52,423 nt of DNA from Burkholderiaceae bacterium. Its GTDB lineage: Bacteria; Pseudomonadota; Gammaproteobacteria; Burkholderiales; Burkholderiaceae_D. Every line of letters starts with the position of its first letter. The stretch's first letter is position 1. Below, in pieces: positions 46,008 through 52,423 of this stretch. The DNA lies in assembly GCA_004298905.1 (NCBI GenBank), contig SCTK01000023.1, positions 1 to 52,423 of the forward strand, given 5' to 3'. The notes under the pieces are model-generated. The model was not told the DNA's origin, searched no databases, and was given only the letters and a program-made list of their open reading frames with translations. Both the position numbers and the translations under genes were made by a program.

Positions 46008-46018
<11 letters not shown>
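44612..46018 (-). CDS. FAD-binding oxidoreductase (GlcD/D-2-hydroxyacid dehydrogenase type)
   Basis: A 468-aa VAO-family flavoprotein. FAD-binding motifs are in IGIVPQGGNTGLCGGA and GNLATNAGGTAVLRYGN; the C-terminal cap ends with HGIGQLKRDTLPHYK, as in D-lactate, glycolate and D-2-hydroxyglutarate dehydrogenases. The substrate cannot be fixed by eye. It overlaps the DUF2069 gene by 11 bases and follows wrbA, an operon common in Burkholderiales. Confidence 0.88.
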
Positions 46019-46987
<969 letters not shown>

Positions 46988-47021
46988 TCAGAGGCGATGG
47001 CTGCACGGTATTATATGGGCC

Positions 47022-48275
47022 ATGGCAAAACTGCGAGATTATTTCAACAAACTGCAGTACTACTTCAAGCGCACCTACAAGGTGTTGCGTTTCGCCGCGA
47101 CCCGGGGGAGCGAGCAGCGCATTGCGCAGGTGGCTGGCAGCCTGACCTTTACCACGGTGTTGTCGCTGATTCCTTTTGTTGCGGTGGCGCTGGCCTTGTT
47201 CACTGCGTTTCCGATGTTTGCCGATCTGCGCACGGAAGTACAGAACTTCATGTTTGAAAATCTGATGCCAGAACACACCAGTGACGCCATTCTGAGATAC
47301 ATCAATCAATTCTCGGCCAAGGCCAACCGGCTCACCTTGGTGGGATTGCTTTTTCTGGGCATCACGGCGATCACGATGCTGCTGACGGTCGATCGCGCGT
47401 TGAACAATATCTGGCTGGTCAAGAAGCAGCGGCCGATTGCGCATCGCGTGCTGGTGTATTGGGCGGTGATCACGCTGGGCCCTTTCCTGCTGGGCATCAG
47501 CTTGTGGGCGACGTCCTATGTGGGCGGCATGTCGGCTGGCTTGATCAAGGAAATGCCGGGCGTGCTGCAAGTGCTGGTGGAATTGTTGCCGGTGGTGTTG
47601 ATGGGACTCGCCTTTGCCGCGTTGTATACCGTGGTACCCAATCGCGATGTGCTGCGGCGCGATGCCTTGATCGGCGGTTTTCTTGCCGCGATTTTATTCG
47701 AGCTGACCAAGCAGGGCTTTGCGCTGTACATCAAGAAATTTCCGACATACACCGTTGTCTATGGTGCGTTCGCCGCCCTGCCGATTTTCTTTCTCTGGAT
47801 TTATCTTTCCTGGCTGGTGACCTTGTTCGGCGCAACCGTGACGGCGATTCTGCCCATGTTGCGCGACGGCCGCTGGGAGCGCACCTACCGGCCCGGCACC
47901 GATTTCGCCGATGCGCTGGCACTGTTGCACCAACTGTATGGTGCGGCCGTTCATCCTCAGCCGGGTCTGACCGTAGATCAGTTGTGCCGCATCCTGGTGA
48001 TCAACCCCTACGATGCCGAGCGCTTGCTGCAGAAACTCAAGCACATGGGTTATGTGACGCAGTCTTCTGATCTGCCACCGCGCTGGGTGTGGGTGGCCGA
48101 TGCGACCCAGGTCACGCTGCAACCGATCTATCAGCGCCTGGTACTCGAAGCCGGCTACCTGGCGAAAGAGTTACCCAAAGCACAGGCGGGATTTGGCAGC
48201 ATTTATCACGGTTTGCTGGATGTGTCGATATTGCGCCAACCCTTGCAACTGGTGTTTGCGACGTATCAATCCTGA
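47022..48275 (+). CDS. YihY/UPF0761-family inner-membrane protein
   Basis: A 417-aa protein with six predicted helices in the first 270 residues (FTTVLSLIPFVAVALALF, VYWAVITLGPFLLGISLW, AALPIFFLWIYLSWLVTL) as in the YihY/BrkB family; once annotated as RNase BN, but that activity belongs to another protein. After about residue 290 there is a soluble winged-helix-like extension (LTVDQLCRILVINPYDAERLL). Start ATG 47022 (MAKLRDYFNKL) is chosen over 46971, which would overlap wrbA. Role unknown. Confidence 0.88.
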   Translation: MAKLRDYFNKLQYYFKRTYKVLRFAATRGSEQRIAQVAGSLTFTTVLSLIPFVAVALALFTAFPMFADLRTEVQNFMFENLMPEHTSDAILRYINQFSAKANRLTLVGLLFLGITAITMLLTVDRALNNIWLVKKQRPIAHRVLVYWAVITLGPFLLGISLWATSYVGGMSAGLIKEMPGVLQVLVELLPVVLMGLAFAALYTVVPNRDVLRRDALIGGFLAAILFELTKQGFALYIKKFPTYTVVYGAFAALPIFFLWIYLSWLVTLFGATVTAILPMLRDGRWERTYRPGTDFADALALLHQLYGAAVHPQPGLTVDQLCRILVINPYDAERLLQKLKHMGYVTQSSDLPPRWVWVADATQVTLQPIYQRLVLEAGYLAKELPKAQAGFGSIYHGLLDVSILRQPLQLVFATYQS

Positions 48276-48406
48276 GATGTGTATAAAAGTCTGCCTGCGC
48301 TGGCGGACGTGACAGGCTTCCATTTTCCAGCGACCTGCACTAGCATGACGCATATGGGCACCGGATAAGCGCAGACACATAACAGGATATACATCAGGAG
48401 ACAGTC

Positions 48407-48859
48407 ATGAAGGTCAGAGAAATCCTCCGCGTCAAGGGAAATACGCTGTATACCGTGAACCCGGATACGCCCGTCGCGCAGGCGGTGAGCACGATGGCAG
48501 AACTCGACATCGGCTCGCTGGTGGTGATGAATCATGGCCGCTTGACCGGCATGCTGACTTTCCGCGAAGTGCTCAAGCATTTGCACGATAATGACGGTGC
48601 GGTTGGCGCGGCAAAAATCAGTGCGGTGATGAACAGCAAACCGGTGACCGCCACCCCCGAAACCGAGATCAACGATTTGCGCCGCATGATGCTGGAAGAA
48701 CATGTGCGCTATATGCCGATTCTCGATGGCGATACGCTGGCCGGCGTCGTGTCGTTCTACGATGTGGCCAAGGCGGTGCTGGAAGAGCAAGCCTTTGAGA
48801 ACAAGATGCTCAAAGCCTATATCCGTGACTGGCCGGCCGAGGAAGCGAGCGATTCCTGA
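48407..48859 (+). CDS. CBS-domain protein
   Basis: A 150-aa protein made of two CBS domains (about 1-62 and 72-135), which as a pair bind adenosine nucleotides or SAM and usually regulate a partner. Marker stretches: AVSTMAELDIGSLVVMNHGRLTG and EEHVRYMPILDGDTLAGVVSFYD. GGAG lies six to seven bases before ATG 48407. No partner enzyme is fused; a strong terminator follows, so it is its own unit. Confidence 0.9.
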   Translation: MKVREILRVKGNTLYTVNPDTPVAQAVSTMAELDIGSLVVMNHGRLTGMLTFREVLKHLHDNDGAVGAAKISAVMNSKPVTATPETEINDLRRMMLEEHVRYMPILDGDTLAGVVSFYDVAKAVLEEQAFENKMLKAYIRDWPAEEASDS

Positions 48860-48885
48860 GCTGAGCCTGCTACACTTCCTCAAAC

Positions 48886-48916
48886 AAAAAATTCCGGTGT
48901 CTGCCGGAATTTTTTT
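48886..48916 (+). terminator. Rho-independent terminator after the CBS gene
   Basis: A-rich arm plus ATTCCGG (48891-48897), six-base loop TGTCTG, CCGGAAT (48904-48910) and a run of T. The A and T runs extend the stem. It lies 27 bases after the CBS-protein stop. Confidence 0.9.
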
Positions 48917-48958
48917 GTCCAGAATAAGCCGACGAACAAGCCAACGATTGAGGACCCC

Positions 48959-50845
48959 ATGACCAAGGAACACAGCCAATTCAGCCTGCTGCGCCAACAC
49001 CGTTTCGCACCGTTTTTCTGGACCCAGTTTTGCGGCGCGGCCAACGACAATATTTACAAATTTGCCTGCACGCTGCTGGTCACCTATCAGGCCGCGCAGT
49101 ATTCCGATCTGCCCGCGTCGCTGCTGACACAGCTGATCGCCGGTCTGTTCATCCTGCCCTTTGTCTTGTTTTCGGCCACCAGTGGGCAATTGGCGGATAA
49201 ATATGAACGCTCGCATCTGATTCGCATGACCAAGCTGCTCGAGCTGGGCATTGTGTTGCTGGCGATTTGGGGCTTCTGGCAACACAGCATGGTGGTCTTG
49301 TTGTGCTGTATTTTTCTGCTGGGCTTGCAGGCCAGTGTGTTCGGGCCGGTGAAGTACGCTTACCTGCCGCAGCACCTGCTGCCGCAGGAAATCATCGGCG
49401 GTAATGGTCTGGTGGAATCCGGCACCTTCATTGCGATTTTGCTGGGCACCATGTTGTCCGGCGCGCTTATGAGCCATCATGAGAATGGTACCGCGCTGGT
49501 ATCCATCGCCATTCTGGCGGTGGCGTTGATCGGGCTGGCGGCGAGCTGGCGCGTGCCGCATTCGCCCGCACCCGATCCGGCGCTACGCATCAACTGGAAT
49601 CCCTTTACTGAAACCTGGAACAACATTCAGCTTGCGCGGCAGCGCCGCACCTTGTTTCTGTCGATGCTGGGCATTTCCTGGCTCTGGTTTTTCGGCGCCA
49701 CCCTGCTGACGCAATTTCCCGGCTTTGCCAAGAACGTGTTGGGTGGCAACGAAGCGGTGGTGACTTTGCTGTTGGCGATTTTTTCGATCGGTGTCGGCGC
49801 AGGTGCCTTGCTGTGTGAACGCTTGTCTGGACACAAGGTCGAAATCGGTTTGGTGCCGTTCGGCTCGATCGGCATGAGCGTGTTTGCCCTCGATCTTTAT
49901 TTCGCCAGCCAAGGCCATGCAGTCACAGCGCAAGTCGAGTTGGGCACATTTGTTGCTGATCATAGTCATTGGCGCGTGATGATCGATTTGTTTTTGCTGT
50001 CCCTGTTCAGCGGTCTGTACAGCGTACCGCTGTATGCGCTGATCCAGACGCGCTGCCCAGTCGAGCAAAGGGCGCGCATCGTTGCCGCCAACAACATCCT
50101 GAATGCCTTGTTCATGGTGGTGTCGGCTGCGCTGGCGGCGGTGTGTCTGACAGTGCTGAAATTTTCGATTCCGCAATTGTTTCTGTTGATGGCGGTGCTT
50201 AATGCGGGTGTCGCAATTTACATCTATGGTCTGGTACCGGAGTTCCTGCTGCGCTTTCTCGCCTGGTTGCTGGTGCACAGCGTGTACACCATGAAGAAGC
50301 GCGGACTGGAACATATTCCCGATCGTGGTGCGGCGCTGCTGGTGTGCAACCACGTGAGTTTTGCCGATCCGGTGGTGCTGATGGGGATCAGCCCGCGGCC
50401 GATTCGTTTTGTGATGGATTACAAAATTTTCAGCACGCCATTCATGTCCTGGTTTTTTCGTCAGGCCAAGGTGATTCCGATTGCTTCGGCCAAGGACGAT
50501 CCCGTCATGATGGAGCAGGCCTTTGCCGAAGTTTCCAGCGCCTTGCGCAATGGCGATCTGGTGATGATTTTTCCCGAGGGCGGCATTACGCGCGACGGTA
50601 CCATTCAGCGTTTCCGTCCCGGCGTCACGCGCGTGTTGGAGAGCGATCCAGTGCCGGTCATTCCACTGGCGCTGTGCGGTTTGTGGGGTTCGGTTTTCAG
50701 CCGTCATGGCGGTAGCCTGTGGGCGCGCCTGCGCAGTGCACATACCCGCATCGCGGTGCATGCCGGGCCGCCGATAGAACCGAGTGCAGCGACGCCGGAA
50801 TATTTGCAGCAACGCGTGGGTGAACTGAGAGGAGACTGGCAGTGA
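48959..50845 (+). CDS. MFS transporter fused to 1-acylglycerol-phosphate acyltransferase domain
   Basis: A 628-aa fusion. Residues 1-430 form a 12-helix LplT-like MFS transporter (WTQFCGAANDNIYKFACTLL, FGPVKYAYLPQHL); 440-628 form a PlsC acyltransferase with the HX4D motif in LLVCNHVSFADPVVL and FPEGGITRDGTIQRF. LplT flips lysophospholipids inward and the partner acyltransferase re-acylates them. Larger Aas-type proteins add an acyl-ACP synthetase domain, absent here. Overlap by four bases (GTGA) with a patatin-like phospholipase gene supports a phospholipid-turnover unit. Substrates are inferred. Confidence 0.9.
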   Translation: MTKEHSQFSLLRQHRFAPFFWTQFCGAANDNIYKFACTLLVTYQAAQYSDLPASLLTQLIAGLFILPFVLFSATSGQLADKYERSHLIRMTKLLELGIVLLAIWGFWQHSMVVLLCCIFLLGLQASVFGPVKYAYLPQHLLPQEIIGGNGLVESGTFIAILLGTMLSGALMSHHENGTALVSIAILAVALIGLAASWRVPHSPAPDPALRINWNPFTETWNNIQLARQRRTLFLSMLGISWLWFFGATLLTQFPGFAKNVLGGNEAVVTLLLAIFSIGVGAGALLCERLSGHKVEIGLVPFGSIGMSVFALDLYFASQGHAVTAQVELGTFVADHSHWRVMIDLFLLSLFSGLYSVPLYALIQTRCPVEQRARIVAANNILNALFMVVSAALAAVCLTVLKFSIPQLFLLMAVLNAGVAIYIYGLVPEFLLRFLAWLLVHSVYTMKKRGLEHIPDRGAALLVCNHVSFADPVVLMGISPRPIRFVMDYKIFSTPFMSWFFRQAKVIPIASAKDDPVMMEQAFAEVSSALRNGDLVMIFPEGGITRDGTIQRFRPGVTRVLESDPVPVIPLALCGLWGSVFSRHGGSLWARLRSAHTRIAVHAGPPIEPSAATPEYLQQRVGELRGDWQ

Positions 50846-51963
50846 GTTCAACTGGCGACAGTCCGCGCAATATCAACCTCGCCCTTCAGGGTGGTGGCTC
50901 CTATGGCGCTTTCACGTGGGGCGTGCTGGATGCCTTGCTTGAAGATGGCAGGCTGTCGATCGAAGCGATCACCGGCGCCAGTGCGGGCGCGATGAATGCC
51001 GTGGCGCTGGCCGACGGTTGGCTGCGCAATCCTGCAGATCCGCGCAGCGGTGCACGTGAAGGCCTGGAAAAATTCTGGCGTGCCGTCGCCGAGACGCCCG
51101 GCTTTGCCTCCTTCACCAATCCGACGCTGGATTCAATGACCGGCAATTTTTCGCTGGGCAAGAATCCCGCCTTCATCGGTTTCGATCTGCTCAGCCGGCT
51201 GGCCTCGCCGTATCAGCTCAACCCACTCAACCTTAATCCCTTGCGCGGCGTACTGGATCAGCAGATCGATTTCGAGCGCATCAATGCGCAAAGCACCTTG
51301 CAACTGTATGTGTGTGCCACCAATGTGCGCAGTGGTCGCGTCAAAGTGTTCGGCAGTGGCCGTGAAGATGGCCTGACCACCGATTGTCTGCTGGCCTCCG
51401 CCTGCCTGCCGTTTGCTTTTCAAGCGGTTGAGATCAAGGGCGAGCACTATTGGGATGGCGGCTACATGGGCAATCCCGCCTTGTTCCCGCTGTTCAATGC
51501 CACCATCGCTCCCGACATCCTGCTAGTACAAATCAATCCGCTGATACGCGATACCGTACCTGACACAGCCAGCGAAATCATTGATCGCACCAATGAAATT
51601 TCCTTCAACGCCACCCTGATGATGGAAATGCGCGCGATTGAATTCGTGCAGCGCTTGATCAACGACGGTCAGTTGCGTGCCAAGGACTCTGTGGAAGAGG
51701 AGGGCAGCGCGGGGCAACTGGTGCGCCGGGTTCTGCGCCGGGAACACCCCAAAAGCACCGCTTACAAACGCATCTTCATGCACCTGATCGAAGGTGGAAA
51801 ATATCTGCAGGAATTTGGTGCCAGCGCAAAATACAATAGTAGCTGGGTGTTTTTATGCAATCTGCGTGACACCGGTCGCGAAGCCGCCCGCCACTGGCTG
51901 CAACATCATCTCAACCAGGTTGGGGTGAAGTCCAGCATTGATATTGCCAAGACATTTTTGTGA
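50842..51963 (+). CDS. Patatin-like phospholipase
   Basis: A 373-aa patatin-family lipid hydrolase. LALQGGGSYGAFTWGVLDALL gives the glycine-rich oxyanion hole, ITGASAGAMNA the GXSXG nucleophile and HYWDGGYMGNPALFPL the catalytic Asp (DGG) of the dyad. No signal peptide. It starts with GTG 50842, overlapping the stop of the MFS-acyltransferase gene, so it is cotranslated. It probably releases fatty acids from phospholipids or lysophospholipids. Confidence 0.92.
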   Translation: MSSTGDSPRNINLALQGGGSYGAFTWGVLDALLEDGRLSIEAITGASAGAMNAVALADGWLRNPADPRSGAREGLEKFWRAVAETPGFASFTNPTLDSMTGNFSLGKNPAFIGFDLLSRLASPYQLNPLNLNPLRGVLDQQIDFERINAQSTLQLYVCATNVRSGRVKVFGSGREDGLTTDCLLASACLPFAFQAVEIKGEHYWDGGYMGNPALFPLFNATIAPDILLVQINPLIRDTVPDTASEIIDRTNEISFNATLMMEMRAIEFVQRLINDGQLRAKDSVEEEGSAGQLVRRVLRREHPKSTAYKRIFMHLIEGGKYLQEFGASAKYNSSWVFLCNLRDTGREAARHWLQHHLNQVGVKSSIDIAKTFL

Positions 51964-52029
51964 TCTGTTTTTGTACTTGAATACAGGGTGCATATCGCTG
52001 CGCCGATCTTGCGGATAGCAAGCGCGGCC

Positions 52030-52084
52030 GGATGCAGCGTAGCGTAATCCGGGATCGATTCCCGGATTCCATTTCATTCCATCC
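52030..52084. repeat. Palindromic repeat near the right edge
   Basis: A perfect nine-bp stem AATCCGGGA (52046-52054) and TCCCGGATT (52060-52068) with a five-base loop lies within an outer GGATG/CATCC pairing. It resembles the BIME-like repeats with an AATCCGGG core common in proteobacterial intergenic DNA. Confidence 0.7.
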
Positions 52085-52090
52085 AGGCTA

Positions 52091-52180
52091 CCTGCTGAAG
52101 CCATCGAAGAACGCGCCCGCTACGAACTGGGCATGGTCAAGAAGGATGAGGTGTTTGTGCAGATGGTGCCGAAGCGTTGA
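52091..52180 (+). pseudogene. ftsB: C-terminal remnant of ftsB
   Basis: Thirty codons reading PAEAIEERARYELGMVKKDE then VFVQMVPKR and a TGA. The ERARYELGMVKKDEVFVQ stretch is the conserved C-terminus of FtsB, the divisome coiled-coil protein. The N-terminal membrane helix and coiled coil are missing: the frame runs straight into the palindromic repeat upstream, with no start. Either an ftsB duplicate was truncated here or a fragment was moved; an intact ftsB is expected elsewhere because it is essential. Confidence 0.75.
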
Positions 52181-52187
52181 GTTTGTA

Positions 52188-52340
52188 ATGAGAAAATTCA
52201 AAAAATTAATTTGCCAATTCGTTGCTGGCTTTCTCGTCAGCGTAGTGGCTATTTATTTGCATGCAATCATTGGAAAATTGATCAACTTTGACTTGCTTAC
52301 GCGTCGACGTGATCCCAATTTCAGTATCACTTTGAATTAG
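52188..52340 (+). CDS. Small membrane protein, 50 aa (tentative)
   Basis: A short frame starting MRKFKKLICQFVAGFLVSV with one predicted membrane helix (about 9-28) and a polar tail. Base composition is distinctly A/T-rich compared with the patatin gene. No family recognised. It lies between an ftsB remnant and a likely insertion-sequence end, so it may be acquired or spurious. Upstream in-frame codons pass through the repeat and were not used. Confidence 0.35.
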   Translation: MRKFKKLICQFVAGFLVSVVAIYLHAIIGKLINFDLLTRRRDPNFSITLN

Positions 52341-52350
52341 AGTCCATGGT

Positions 52351-52423
52351 TTAAAACTGTACCTGACTTTCCTGCAGCCGTTGTGCATAAATCGCTGGTG
52401 GCAGGCCACCCAACTCCTTCTTT
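52351..52423 (-). mobile_element. 3' end of a transposase gene, probably IS3-family (partial)
   Basis: Read leftward from the window edge, one frame ends KKELGGLPPAIYAQRLQESQ then VQF and TAA at 52351. The LGG-PPA-Y pattern resembles the C-terminus of IS3-family OrfB transposases. Only 23 codons are visible, so the family call is tentative; the body lies beyond the right edge. Confidence 0.5.

Noticed and set aside
52032-52187. Upstream extension of the 50-aa small frame
   Set aside because: It crosses the palindromic repeat and the ftsB remnant in a different frame and looks accidental.

Overview
The window is a stretch of chromosome from a betaproteobacterium, most likely Burkholderiales and perhaps Oxalobacteraceae. 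This rests on gene content and order: suhB divergent from trmJ, cysE, lpxH, a cyclophilin, a TPR protein divergent from cysS, then a DNA glycosylase, accA and tilS; relA of the monofunctional type; a liu (leucine/isovalerate) cluster; and typA, dusA and the wrbA-DUF2069-FAD-oxidoreductase group. No tRNA, rRNA or CRISPR array was seen.

Region 1 (1-10278, all minus strand) is a biofilm-adhesin system. It encodes a type I secretion ABC transporter (LapB-like), its membrane-fusion partner (LapC-like), a LuxR-type regulator with a degenerate receiver, and the first 1,952 codons of a giant LapA-type adhesin that runs off the left edge. The adhesin has an N-terminal retention module, a probable variant LapG-type cleavage motif and many Calx-beta and cadherin-like repeats. 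No LapD, LapG or TolC-like gene is visible here.

Region 2 (10512-28968) is mostly housekeeping: SuhB, TrmJ, a PrpF-like isomerase, CysE, a hypothetical protein, an NRAMP-like transporter, LpxH, a cyclophilin with a signal peptide, an L,D-transpeptidase and a TPR protein that share a C-terminal domain, CysS, an AlkA-like glycosylase, AccA, TilS, a flavodoxin-like protein, MtfA, RelA and a DUF2127 membrane protein.

Region 3 (29013-39993) carries a rhomboid protease, a VOC protein and leucine catabolism genes (HMG-CoA lyase, methylglutaconyl-CoA hydratase, methylcrotonyl-CoA carboxylase beta subunit, isovaleryl-CoA dehydrogenase), followed by a large fused indolepyruvate ferredoxin oxidoreductase. 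The biotin-carrying carboxylase subunit (liuD) is absent. Between the hydratase and the lyase lie a hypothetical gene, a 186-bp second copy of the 3' end of liuC, and a MntA/HepT-type toxin-antitoxin pair. This looks like a rearrangement that broke the operon.

Region 4 (40143-51963) holds DUF2214, TypA, DusA, an orphan ParA-like ATPase, an FAD oxidoreductase, DUF2069, WrbA, a YihY-type membrane protein, a CBS-domain protein, an MFS-acyltransferase fusion and an overlapping patatin-like phospholipase. The right edge (51964-52423) is scrap-like: a hairpin repeat, a disconnected C-terminal piece of ftsB, a small membrane ORF and the likely 3' end of an IS3-family transposase gene.

A recurring feature is long inverted repeats of several unrelated families in intergenic gaps (12175, 22285, 33386, 35123, 42645, 52030). 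Several sit just after stop codons and may act as terminators.
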